Below, piece by piece: positions 18,219 to 25,916 of a stretch of DNA of 64,000 nt. Every line of letters begins with the position of its first letter. Position 1 is the first letter of the stretch. The notes below the pieces were generated by a model. It was not told the origin of the DNA and did not search any database. It worked only from the letters and a program-made list of their open reading frames with translations. The position numbers and the translations under genes were made by a program. The stretch comes from Pseudomonas sp. BCA17. GTDB taxonomy: Bacteria; Pseudomonadota; Gammaproteobacteria; Pseudomonadales; Pseudomonadaceae. The stretch spans positions 434,001-498,000 of the forward strand of contig NZ_SGWI01000003.1 of assembly GCF_004519405.1 (NCBI RefSeq), in the 5' to 3' direction.

Positions 18219-19325
18219 ATGACCTGCGCCACGCAACCCAAGCCAGATCCCAGCCATGCAGACGTTGCCTACGTCTGTAGCCTGGAAGCGCAATCGCTGA
18301 TCAGCCGCTTTTTGCAGCATCCGCCGGTCGGCTTTGACGCCAGGCTGTCCGACCAGGGCTTGCCGTACTTCTTCACCCCGTTCGATCTGTTGACCACCGC
18401 CGACGATGAGTTCGTCAAGCGTGTTCGCGGTTGGCCGGGCTATGCCGTGTGGCATTCGTGGTTGCGTGTCGACAGTTGCTTTGTGGGCACGACGGTCACT
18501 GAGTACGCGCCGTTCCCTCAGGACGTATCGCCCGAGCACCTTGCGCAGTGGCTGCAAGAGGAATGCGCCCCGCAGCGCAAACTCACCATTGTCAAAGACG
18601 TGCCGCACAATTCCCCGTTGCTCAGCGAGGCCGACAACCGTTACGCGCAAGCCTTGATCGATGATTGCACTCGGCGTGGTTTCATCAGCCTTGAGGGCCA
18701 GGCACTGGCTTATGTGCCCATCAACTTCACCACCATCGATGAATATCTTGGGCGCTTGTCCCACAGCCGTCGCCGCAATATCCGACGCAAATTACGCAGT
18801 CGTGAAGCGTTGCGCGTGGAGGTCCTGGATACCGGCGATGCACGCTTCAACGATGATGCCTGGCTGGCGCAGCTGTACGGGTTGTACAAGGCGGTGTACG
18901 ACCAGAGCGAGATCCATTTCGACCTGCTCGCACCGGAGTTTTTCAGCGGGTTGCTGAGGGACTCCGGCAGCAATGGCCGGGTGTTCTGCTACTGGCACTG
19001 CGACGAACTGATCGGCTACAACCTGTGCTATGTGCAGGGCGACAAGCTGCTCGACAAATACATCGGCCTTAATTACCCGCAGGCGCTGGAGTTCAACCTG
19101 TACTTTGTCAGCTGGTTTGTGAATCTGGAGTACGCGGTGGCCCATGGGCTGAAATTTTATGTGGCGGGCTGGACCGACCCGCAAGTCAAGGCCAACCTCG
19201 GCGCCGACTTTACCTTTACCCGTCACCTGGTGTGGATACGCAACCCGCTGTTGCGCAAGCTGGGCAACCGGTTCCGGCATCACTTTGAAAGTGACTTGCA
19301 GTGGCACCAGGAGAAAACCGCATGA
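18219..19325 (+). CDS. GNAT-fold acyltransferase of the Acetyltransf_6 (FemAB-like) type
   Basis: A 368-residue protein. The basic motif SHSRRRNIRRKLRSRE (about residues 181-196) and a C-terminal GNAT half with FCYWHCDELIGYNLCYVQGDKLLDKYIGLNY and LEFNLYFVSWFVNLEYAVAHGLKFYVAG are typical of Acetyltransf_6 proteins, which transfer acyl or aminoacyl groups in peptide, polysaccharide or lipid modification. No signal peptide is seen. Its stop overlaps the start of the arginase-fold gene (ATGA), so they form a coupled two-gene unit. That unit is convergent with a DegT aminotransferase and two SMR-like transporters. The acceptor and donor are unknown. Confidence 0.75.
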   Translation: MTCATQPKPDPSHADVAYVCSLEAQSLISRFLQHPPVGFDARLSDQGLPYFFTPFDLLTTADDEFVKRVRGWPGYAVWHSWLRVDSCFVGTTVTEYAPFPQDVSPEHLAQWLQEECAPQRKLTIVKDVPHNSPLLSEADNRYAQALIDDCTRRGFISLEGQALAYVPINFTTIDEYLGRLSHSRRRNIRRKLRSREALRVEVLDTGDARFNDDAWLAQLYGLYKAVYDQSEIHFDLLAPEFFSGLLRDSGSNGRVFCYWHCDELIGYNLCYVQGDKLLDKYIGLNYPQALEFNLYFVSWFVNLEYAVAHGLKFYVAGWTDPQVKANLGADFTFTRHLVWIRNPLLRKLGNRFRHHFESDLQWHQEKTA

Positions 19326-20200
19326 GCCAGGACCGAGCGCCGCTGATTCTCGATTTCGATGGTGCCGTCAGCGACATTCCCGGTGCAGTCACCTTACCGC
19401 TGCAGGCGTGGCAGGAAAAAATCCGCTTCGGCTGTCGTTGGGCCCAGTTCAAGGAACTGGAAACCGCCCTGCACGCGCAGATGCCCAGCGATTACGGCTG
19501 CGTGTTTACCGGCAGTGGCGACTACCACCACCTCAGCCAGCTTCTGTTGAACCGCCTGCCCACTCAACAGAAGTACCAACTGATCATCTGCGACAACCAC
19601 CCCGACAATATGCGCTACCCGTTCGGCATCCACTGCGGTTCTTGGGTCTATTGGGCCAGCCGCTTGCCCCAGGTCGAGCATGTGCATGTGCTGGGTATAG
19701 GTTCGCAGGACATTGCCTTGGGCCACGCCTGGGAGAATCACTGGTCGCCGCTGCTCAAGCGCAAGTTGACCTACTGGAACGTCAACGTCGATACGCGCTG
19801 GATGAACTGGATCGGCGCCGGGCCGAGCAATCGCGCCTTCGGCCATCCGGATGAGTTGATGCGTGCGTTTCTGGCCCAGCTTGATCGCTCGCTGCCGGTG
19901 TACCTGTCCATCGACAAAGACGTGCTAAGCCCACAGGTGGTGAACACCAATTGGGACCAGGGTGAATTCCTGGAACAGCATTTGAATGATCTGATCGATG
20001 CCTGCCAGGGCCAGGTCATTGGCGCGGACGTCACCGGGGACGTATCGGCCTATCACTATGAAAGCAGGTTCAAGCGCTGGCTGAGCGCGTCTGATGGCCA
20101 GGAAGAACTGCCTGAGGCGCAGGTGCAGATTTGGCAACAGCAGCAGAACGAGTTGAATGGCCGTCTGGTCGCGCGCATCAATCAGGCGTGGAAACGATAA
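19322..20200 (+). CDS. Arginase/ureohydrolase-fold protein of unknown substrate
   Basis: A 292-residue protein carrying an arginase-like metal set in the expected order: SGDYHH (65-70) for the GGDHS motif, DNHPD (91-95) for DAHxD and SIDKD (196-200) for SxDxD. The usual proline after the last motif is replaced and overall similarity to arginase, agmatinase or formiminoglutamase is low, so it is a distant branch. A binuclear Mn or Zn hydrolase acting on a guanidine, amidine or amide is the inference. The ATG at 19322 overlaps the preceding stop and follows AGGAGAAAACCGC, a strong site. Its 3' end overlaps the convergent aminotransferase gene by 23 bases. Confidence 0.72.
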   Translation: MSQDRAPLILDFDGAVSDIPGAVTLPLQAWQEKIRFGCRWAQFKELETALHAQMPSDYGCVFTGSGDYHHLSQLLLNRLPTQQKYQLIICDNHPDNMRYPFGIHCGSWVYWASRLPQVEHVHVLGIGSQDIALGHAWENHWSPLLKRKLTYWNVNVDTRWMNWIGAGPSNRAFGHPDELMRAFLAQLDRSLPVYLSIDKDVLSPQVVNTNWDQGEFLEQHLNDLIDACQGQVIGADVTGDVSAYHYESRFKRWLSASDGQEELPEAQVQIWQQQQNELNGRLVARINQAWKR

Positions 20201-21398
20201 CCTTCAGCCTGGCGAGGATCTGTTCGAAGAGCTCGTCGGTCAGCCAAGGGCTGTTGCTGATCGACAGTGTGCGGCGGGCGAAAGCCTGGGCCTGGGTGAT
20301 CTGGCTGCCCGGCTCCAGCAAGGGGGCCACGTCGGGGTAATCCGGCAAGGTGTGAATAAACAGGCGCGTCACGCCCAGCCCCGAGGTCCAAAGCTGCGCC
20401 ATCGCCGCATCCCGGGTGTGCGCCGAGGGCATCATCACCATCAGAAAAGGCCAGGTCCCTTGCTGCCCCGGCCGGTCGAGGATGACCGAGACACCGGGCA
20501 GGGCATTCAAGCGTGCGGCACGGCGTAATGCCCGGGTGCGGCCTTGTTGCAGGTGATCGGGCAAGCGAGCCAGTGCAGCGGCGCCGACCCTGCGGCGATA
20601 ACCGCCCAAATGATGCAGCGGGATGTCGTTGACCGAGAAATCATCACCCACCGCGGCGATTTCATCGCCTTGTGCCAGTGCCGTGCGCAATGCCTTGCCA
20701 TACACGTAATACAAGCCGTACGGCCGATAAAGCAGGGCATATCCCCACAGCTCGGCGCTGCGCCGCAACTCCCAGTGCAGGCTGAACGGCAGGTCCTGGC
20801 GACATTGGCGGTGCAGCGCCTGATGCAACACCGGGTCACGGCTGAACAACACGCCGCCCTCTGCCGTCGTCAGGCCTTTACCCAGCGCCATGCTGAAAAA
20901 ACCCACGTCGCCTTTGAGCCCGACACTGTGGCCATCATCCAGCGCCCCCATGGCTTGCGCGGCATCTTCGATGACCGCCGCGCCGATGGCGCCGGCAATG
21001 CGCCTGGCAGTGTCGACATCAGCTACGCGCCCGGCCAGATGGGTGACCACCACCGCCAGGGTGCTTTCGTCGCACAACTGCGCCAGGTGCTGTTCGTCCA
21101 GGTCGATGCTGTTGGGCTGCAAATCACAGGGCACCACCCGCAACGGCGGGCAGTAATGGGCGGCCAAGGCCACCAGTGGACAGGTATAGGCCGGCACGAT
21201 GAGGCGGGTACGCCCCGGCATCCGCTGTTGCAATACCCGCAGGGCGATGACCAGCGCGGCGGTCCCGGAGCAAGGCAGCGCCGGCAGCGGGATCGATAAC
21301 TGGCGGGCCAGGGCAGGGGCCAGGTCGCCCGACAAACCGAACAGGTCCCACCAGCGCAGGGGCAACCCTGCGGTAGGCGGAATCTCCCGGCGAGTCAT
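20178..21398 (-). CDS. DegT/DnrJ/EryC1/StrS-family PLP aminotransferase
   Basis: A 406-residue protein with the layout of sugar-nucleotide aminotransferases: CSGTAALVIALRVL (about 43-56, cofactor phosphate turn), IVPAYTCPLVALAA, the aspartate in VIEDAAQAMGA (about 143-152) and the likely PLP lysine K174 in FFSMALGKGLTTAEGG. Family members transaminate keto-sugars or make amino-cyclitols and AHBA-like units. It is the last gene of a minus-strand unit; its ATG overlaps the stop of the upstream SMR gene (TAATG). ArnB, which works with the SMR pair ArnE/ArnF, is a suggestive parallel, but the remaining Arn proteins are absent here. Substrate unknown. Confidence 0.82.
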   Translation of the reverse strand: MTRREIPPTAGLPLRWWDLFGLSGDLAPALARQLSIPLPALPCSGTAALVIALRVLQQRMPGRTRLIVPAYTCPLVALAAHYCPPLRVVPCDLQPNSIDLDEQHLAQLCDESTLAVVVTHLAGRVADVDTARRIAGAIGAAVIEDAAQAMGALDDGHSVGLKGDVGFFSMALGKGLTTAEGGVLFSRDPVLHQALHRQCRQDLPFSLHWELRRSAELWGYALLYRPYGLYYVYGKALRTALAQGDEIAAVGDDFSVNDIPLHHLGGYRRRVGAAALARLPDHLQQGRTRALRRAARLNALPGVSVILDRPGQQGTWPFLMVMMPSAHTRDAAMAQLWTSGLGVTRLFIHTLPDYPDVAPLLEPGSQITQAQAFARRTLSISNSPWLTDELFEQILARLKVIVSTPD

Positions 21399-21808
21399 TA
21401 CGCCAGCGTCTCGGAACGACCGGCACCGATGACTTTACCGGCTTCGTCTTCGCTGCGGGCCAGGCACAGGATGCCGGCAATGATCAACGCGCCGCCGATG
21501 ATCTTCGGCAGGGTCAGGCTGTCATCGAACAACCACACGGAAATCAGCGTGACGCTGATCAGTTCCAGGTGCGAGGCCGCAAATGCCGGACCTACCGGGG
21601 CATATTTGAGCAAGGTCATCCAGGTGAAGAAGGCACCGATGTAACCTACAAAAGCGCCGTAGATCCATGGAGCACCAAACACACGCACCAGCCAGGCGGT
21701 GTCCATCGTCAGGGGTTCGGCATGCACCGAGGCGAATTTGAAGCTGACCTGCGCCAAGGTGTCGAAAATGATCAGCGCGAGAAAACCCAGGATATAAAAG
21801 CGTTTCAT
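21398..21808 (-). CDS. Small EamA/SMR-like four-helix membrane protein
   Basis: A 136-residue protein with four hydrophobic helices (about 3-22, 45-65, 72-92 and 100-117) in the DMT/SMR pattern. A short charged C-terminal tail follows. The segment YAPVGPAFAASHLELISVTLISVWLFDDSLTLPKIIGGALIIAGI is the second half of an EamA-type unit. It is joined by TAATG overlaps to the SMR gene upstream and the aminotransferase gene downstream. Two unequal SMR subunits often form one heterodimeric exporter or lipid flippase (as ArnE/ArnF or EbrA/EbrB). The substrate is probably the product of the linked enzymes. Confidence 0.8.
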   Translation of the reverse strand: MKRFYILGFLALIIFDTLAQVSFKFASVHAEPLTMDTAWLVRVFGAPWIYGAFVGYIGAFFTWMTLLKYAPVGPAFAASHLELISVTLISVWLFDDSLTLPKIIGGALIIAGILCLARSEDEAGKVIGAGRSETLA

Positions 21809-22164
21809 TATTCAAACCCCACGACGGTCACGCCACAGGCGATCAGCATGATGCCGATCAACCGCCATTTGCTCAGGCTTTCCTTGAACAGGAAGCGGCC
21901 GGCAATCATGATCACCACGATATTGATCGAGCCCAGCATCACACCGACCGACAGTGGCACCAGTGTCAGGAAGGCCAGCCACAACACGAATTCGAAGATG
22001 TAACAGATAACGCCGAGCCAGATCCACGGCCGTTTGAGCATGTGTTTCCAGTGGGCCAGGCCGTCATGCTCGGCGCTGGCTGACGCCGCGGCCTTGAAGG
22101 CCAGCTGGCCGGACGTGTCGACGATAACGTTGAGTATCCAGAGGATGATGGTTAACTGGCTCAT
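21808..22164 (-). CDS. Small EamA/SMR-like four-helix membrane protein, partner subunit
   Basis: A 118-residue protein with four predicted helices, including ILWILNVIVDTSGQLAFKAA and LVPLSVGVMLGSINIVVIMIAGRFLFKESLSKWRLIGIMLIACGVTVVG, the SMR/EamA signature. It is the first gene of a three-gene coupled unit (SMR, SMR, DegT aminotransferase). Its sequence differs enough from the second SMR gene that a heterodimer is more likely than a recent duplication. A 90-base gap separates it from the thioredoxin-like gene upstream on the same strand. Confidence 0.8.
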   Translation of the reverse strand: MSQLTIILWILNVIVDTSGQLAFKAAASASAEHDGLAHWKHMLKRPWIWLGVICYIFEFVLWLAFLTLVPLSVGVMLGSINIVVIMIAGRFLFKESLSKWRLIGIMLIACGVTVVGFE

Positions 22165-22254
22165 GTATTCCTGTGCTTACAATCCTGCCGAGGGCGTACG
22201 ATACAGCAGCCTGCCGCCTGGGTGACTGGAGTTTGCCGCTCGAACAGCCTGTGT

Positions 22255-22833
22255 TCAGTTTGACTCCTCGCGCCACTGGCAATAGCAACCAACCGCCAGC
22301 GTGTGGGTGGCACTCACTTCGCGCCCGGCCCCAAGGGCTTTCAAGATCGGTTCGATAAAGCTGTTGCTGGAATTACACGTCAGCCCTTCACTGTAGGGGC
22401 CGAAGTACGCAAGCTTGCCCGTGCGGTCCCAAATGCCCACGGCCGGCGTCGCCGGCACCTGGTCGGCACCGGGCAGAGCGTTGAGGGGTTTCATCTTGCG
22501 CAGTTTGTCAGGCAGTTGGCCGTGGCTGCCGGCCTTTTGCAGAGCATAAAACTCCACGCCTTGAGGCGCGTACTCTTCGATCAGTTCGTCCAAATGCTGC
22601 TGGTTGCCGACATTGCACGGGCACGCCGGGTCCCAGAAGTGCACGAGGCGTATCGGGCCGGGGCCTGCGAGTTCGGCAGGCAGGCGCAAGGCGTCGCCGG
22701 AGAACACCGCGGTGTGTTCGCTGAAGGCACGCAGATAGCGGCCCTGGAACCAGTCATAGGCGGCCCACAGCACACCGGTGCAAATGACCAGAATCAGGCT
22801 GGCGAACAGGGCGGTGCGCAGGTGCTGTCGCAT
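22255..22833 (-). CDS. Membrane-anchored thioredoxin-fold protein (DUF6436-like)
   Basis: A 192-residue protein with an N-terminal membrane anchor or signal (about 4-26) and a periplasmic thioredoxin-like domain. The active-site position reads FWDPACPCNVGNQQHLDEL, giving a CPC motif (residues near 73-75) in place of CxxC, followed by GVEFYALQKAG and a cis-proline-like ATPAVGIWDRTG segment. A C-terminal GCYCQW adds two more cysteines. The start at 22833 follows GAGGAAAGATCCAA; the longer frame enters the divergent promoter. It could be a thiol-redox or copper-handling periplasmic protein; function unproven. Confidence 0.72.
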   Translation of the reverse strand: MRQHLRTALFASLILVICTGVLWAAYDWFQGRYLRAFSEHTAVFSGDALRLPAELAGPGPIRLVHFWDPACPCNVGNQQHLDELIEEYAPQGVEFYALQKAGSHGQLPDKLRKMKPLNALPGADQVPATPAVGIWDRTGKLAYFGPYSEGLTCNSSNSFIEPILKALGAGREVSATHTLAVGCYCQWREESN

Positions 22834-22880
22834 TTGGATCTTTCCTCGGAGGTCGCGTAGCTTGCCATGCTTGCCCTGAC

Positions 22881-22909
22881 AGATGAATATCGCAGCTCGA
22901 TATTCATCT
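22881..22909. promoter_or_regulatory. Perfect 12-bp-arm inverted repeat in a divergent promoter
   Basis: AGATGAATATCG (22881-22892) and CGATATTCATCT (22898-22909) are exact inverted copies around CAGCT. It lies between the divergent thioredoxin-like and alpha/beta hydrolase genes, only 24 bases from the hydrolase ATG. Its length and symmetry suit a dimeric repressor operator; an RNA hairpin in the hydrolase leader is the alternative. Confidence 0.6.
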
Positions 22910-22932
22910 TCCCTGAGAGTCTGGAACCCTTT

Positions 22933-23874
22933 ATGCCTGTCAGCTTTGACCCCGATCATCTACGCGAAAGCTTGCGGCCCCTGGTGGATGCGCAGCCGCT
23001 TTCCGTGGAGGCACGGGTCTACCAGCGCTTCTATGGATTGGACCTGCCGGCGCGCAAAGTGCCGGTCGCCAGCCGCTTGGGACGCTTTGAAGTGGAAGGC
23101 TTCCAGGTGGTGGCGCAAGTCTGGTGGCCAGTGCAGCCGGTGGCGACGATGTTTATGTTCCACGGCTTCTACGACCATATGGGGCTGTACCGCCACGTAG
23201 TGGATTGGGCGCTGGACCGTGGGTTCGTGGTAATCGCCTGCGATTTGCCGGGGCATGGCTTGTCCAGCGGCGCCCGTGCAAGCATCGATGATTTTGCGGT
23301 GTATCAGGCGGTGGTGCAGGCGCTGTTTGCCCAGGCCCAGGCGCTGCAACTGCCGCAACCCTGGCACTTGTTCGGACAAAGCACGGGCGGTGCGGTAGTG
23401 GTCGACCATTTGCTCAACCATGGCCTCGACAGCCCGGCCCAGGGCCAGACCTTTCTGCTGTCGCCCTTGGTACGGCCACGGGCCTGGGGCTGGTCGCAGG
23501 TCAGCTATTACCTGCTGCGTCCGTTTGTAAAAGGCATCGCTCGCCGGTTCAGCGAGAATACCAACGACCCGGACTTCAAGCCGTTCCTGGAGGCCGACCC
23601 GCTGCAACCCCGCCAACTGCCCACGGCCTGGGTCGGCGCGCTGGCGCGCTGGATCAAGCGCATCGAAGCCGCCCCGCACAGCCCACGGCGGCCACTGATC
23701 GTTCAGGGGGAGGAAGACATGACGGTGGACTGGCAGCACAACTTGCAAGTGCTGCAGGGCAAGTTCGACCGGCCTGAGGTGTTGATGCTGCCGCGTGGCA
23801 GGCATCACCTGGCCAATGAGATTCCCGAGATTCGCCAGCAATACTTCAGCTTCCTGACAGACCACCTGAAGTAA
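22933..23874 (+). CDS. Alpha/beta hydrolase (monoacylglycerol lipase/lysophospholipase-like)
   Basis: A 313-residue serine hydrolase. It has an oxyanion-side FMFHGFYDHMGLY, CDLPGHGLSSG, the nucleophile elbow GQSTGG with Ser150, an acid in QGEEDMTVDW and the histidine in RGRHHLANE. This is the S33/Hydrolase_4 layout of monoacylglycerol lipases and PldB-like lysophospholipases. The ATG at 22933 was preferred because the first residues match the family; an in-frame ATG at 22867 would run through the inverted repeat. No signal peptide is visible, so it is probably cytoplasmic. It is monocistronic, with a hairpin after its stop. Confidence 0.85.
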   Translation: MPVSFDPDHLRESLRPLVDAQPLSVEARVYQRFYGLDLPARKVPVASRLGRFEVEGFQVVAQVWWPVQPVATMFMFHGFYDHMGLYRHVVDWALDRGFVVIACDLPGHGLSSGARASIDDFAVYQAVVQALFAQAQALQLPQPWHLFGQSTGGAVVVDHLLNHGLDSPAQGQTFLLSPLVRPRAWGWSQVSYYLLRPFVKGIARRFSENTNDPDFKPFLEADPLQPRQLPTAWVGALARWIKRIEAAPHSPRRPLIVQGEEDMTVDWQHNLQVLQGKFDRPEVLMLPRGRHHLANEIPEIRQQYFSFLTDHLK

Positions 23875-23881
23875 CGGGCTC

Positions 23882-23915
23882 AGTGCGGGAGGGGGGGCAC
23901 GCCCCCTTGCGCACT
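23882..23915. terminator. Bidirectional terminator hairpin
   Basis: AGTGCG (23882-23887) pairs with CGCACT (23910-23915), and an inner G-run pairs with CCCCC around GCAC. It fits between the stop of the hydrolase gene and the stop of the convergent DUF2059 gene. The T-tract on the plus side is short (TTTA). Confidence 0.6.
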
Positions 23916-24668
23916 TTACTGCGTCAGGCTGGACGTGCTTTGGCCGACGGCAAGCCCAGCCCTGATCGCTGCCAACGCTGCCTGGTAATACGCTTTACCT
24001 TCCGGTGACTCCGCAAACGTAGCGAACTCTTCCAGCTCCGGGTCGGACAGGTTCCGATAGACGTACAGCAGCGTGTTGTTCAGGTCGTTGCCGATCTGCT
24101 GCATCAGGCGCTCACGCTGACCATTCAACATGCCCTGGGCCTGGGTACCGCCCAGCAGGCCGGGAATCATCTGGCTCAAACTGTCAGCCGCGACACCGGC
24201 AATTGCCAGGCTGACTTCCGCACCGGCTTCGCGTGCCGGCAGGGCCTGGGCCAGGTGTCCGATGATCAGGCTGCGGGTCGCGTCGGCTTCCATGTGGGGC
24301 AAGCCCTTGGCGTTTTTCGCCAACTGGTCGCGGCGGGTGGCGAGCAATTCGGCATCGACAATCTTGCGGCCCAGGGGCGATTGGAAGAACGCCAGCGCGG
24401 GCTTGGGGTCGGCCAGGTGCTTGCGCAACTGCGCTTCGGCACGCTGATCAACGGCCTGGGCCGCAAAGCGTTTGTTGCTGTTGTCCACCAGCGCCTGGTA
24501 CACCGCCGGCGGCAGGCTATTGCGGTAGCGTTGCTGGGCGGCACTGAGGGCGTCATTGAAATGCGCACGTTGTTCGGCCCAGCCGGCGACTTTGTACAAC
24601 TGGTCATGGCTGTCTGCCCAAGCGGGCAAAACGCAGAACATCAGCACGGAAAAAAACAAACGACGCAT
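23916..24668 (-). CDS. DUF2059-domain secreted protein
   Basis: A 250-residue protein with a Sec signal peptide (RRLFFSVLMFCVLPAWA). The mature part is alpha-helical, and its C-terminal segment, about 190-240, reads LLYVYRNLSDPELEEFATFAESPEGKAYYQAALAAIRAGL, the DUF2059 core. Family members are periplasmic or outer-membrane associated and uncharacterised. The gene is monocistronic and divergent from a 2OG-Fe(II) oxygenase gene. No catalytic residues stand out. Confidence 0.82.
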   Translation of the reverse strand: MRRLFFSVLMFCVLPAWADSHDQLYKVAGWAEQRAHFNDALSAAQQRYRNSLPPAVYQALVDNSNKRFAAQAVDQRAEAQLRKHLADPKPALAFFQSPLGRKIVDAELLATRRDQLAKNAKGLPHMEADATRSLIIGHLAQALPAREAGAEVSLAIAGVAADSLSQMIPGLLGGTQAQGMLNGQRERLMQQIGNDLNNTLLYVYRNLSDPELEEFATFAESPEGKAYYQAALAAIRAGLAVGQSTSSLTQ

Positions 24669-24799
24669 AGGGACTCCTGTCAGTCGGCCACTATTGTCCG
24701 TGTCGGGCGTAGGATTTGTCGAGAAATCCTATCAGTCACCTGACTAAAGTGTGTGCAGACGCTCGGCGGCTCTGTCGAATTCACAGGCGTATGGATACT

Positions 24800-25432
24800 A
24801 TGCGCGCCATGCAAATATCCTTCGATCACCCGCTGCTGCAACGTATCGTCGACGACCTGGCCGAAAAAGGCTGGTCGCAGCAGAACGGCTTCCTGCCCCA
24901 GGCTCTGACCCTGGAACTGGCGGCTGAGTGCCGTAAACGTGCGGCCGAGGGTGAATTGGTACCTGCCGCTGTAGGGCGAGGGCCGGCCCAGGAGATTCGC
25001 GAGGGCATTCGCGGTGACCATATCCAGTGGCTGGAAGAGGGCGATGCAGCGGTCTGCCAGACCTATATGGGATTGATGGACGGCCTGCGGCTGGCGATGA
25101 ATCGCGATCTGTTCCTGGGCCTAGAAGACTTCGAAAGCCACTTCGCGATGTACCCGCCGGGTGCGTTTTACCTCAAGCATCTGGACCGTTTTCGCGATGA
25201 TGACCGGCGCACGGTTTCGGCAGTGGTCTATTTGAACGACGCCTGGTTGCCTGAGCATGGCGGCCAGTTGCGCATGTACCTCAAGGACGGCGTCGAATAC
25301 GATGTGGAACCCACCGGCGGTTGCCTGGTGGTGTTCCTGTCGGGGGAAGTGCCCCACGAAGTCCTGCCCGCTACGCGCGAGCGCTTGTCCTTGACCGGCT
25401 GGTTTCGCCGGCGGGGCAACGAGCCGTTTTGA
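24800..25432 (+). CDS. 2-oxoglutarate/Fe(II)-dependent dioxygenase, prolyl-4-hydroxylase-like
   Basis: A 210-residue protein of the double-stranded beta-helix dioxygenase family. The metal site is H-x-D in YLKHLDRFRDDDRRTVSAVVYLN and the distal histidine in FLSGEVPHEVLPATRERLSLTGWFRR, where the arginine binds 2-oxoglutarate. GGQLRMYL lies between them. This is the layout of the EGL-9/P4H-like bacterial proteins, including the PHD-like protein of P. aeruginosa that hydroxylates EF-Tu. In-frame ATGs at 24791, 24800 and 24809 compete; none has a strong ribosome site, so the start is uncertain by a few residues. The DUF523 gene follows after one base and is probably co-transcribed. Confidence 0.83.
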   Translation: MRAMQISFDHPLLQRIVDDLAEKGWSQQNGFLPQALTLELAAECRKRAAEGELVPAAVGRGPAQEIREGIRGDHIQWLEEGDAAVCQTYMGLMDGLRLAMNRDLFLGLEDFESHFAMYPPGAFYLKHLDRFRDDDRRTVSAVVYLNDAWLPEHGGQLRMYLKDGVEYDVEPTGGCLVVFLSGEVPHEVLPATRERLSLTGWFRRRGNEPF

Positions 25433-25433
25433 T

Positions 25434-25916
25434 ATGGAAAAGATTCTGGTCAGCCGCTGTCTGCTTGGACACAAGGTGCGTTATGACGGCGGAGCCAGCG
25501 GCCCGTTCGATCCCTTGGTGCAGTGGCAGGCCGAGGGGCGAGTGGTCGCGATTTGCCCAGAGGTCTCGGGCGGCTTGCCGACGCCACGGCCACCCGCCGA
25601 AATCGCGGGCGGGCAGGGCGTCGACGTGTGGGAAGGTCGTGCGCGGGTGCTCACCGCCGAGGGCGAAGACTTCAGCGCCGCCTTCCTCGATGGCGCCCGC
25701 CAGGCGCTAGCATTGGTGCAGCGCCACGGCATCCGCATCGCCATCCTCAAGGCCAACAGCCCATCCTGCGGCAACCTGCTGATCTATGACGGCACCTTCA
25801 GCGGTCTCAAGGTGAGCGGCGAGGGTGTGACGGCGGCGTTGCTCAAGCATCATGGGGTGCTGGTGTTCAGTGAGCAGGAGTTGCCTGAAGCGGTTCAGGC
25901 ACTGGCGCAATTGTAA
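25434..25916 (+). CDS. DUF523-domain protein
   Basis: A 160-residue protein that is one DUF523 domain: ILVSRCLLGHKVRYDGG at the start, ICPEVSGGLPTPRPPAEI in the middle and LKANSPSCG (about 112-120) near the end. The conserved cysteines (SRCLLG, ICPE, SPSCG) suggest a metal- or cluster-binding or thiol site, but the function of the family is not established. It begins one base after the dioxygenase stop, so the two are likely coupled. Its last 50 bases overlap the 3' end of the minus-strand binding-protein gene. Confidence 0.85.
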   Translation: MEKILVSRCLLGHKVRYDGGASGPFDPLVQWQAEGRVVAICPEVSGGLPTPRPPAEIAGGQGVDVWEGRARVLTAEGEDFSAAFLDGARQALALVQRHGIRIAILKANSPSCGNLLIYDGTFSGLKVSGEGVTAALLKHHGVLVFSEQELPEAVQALAQL

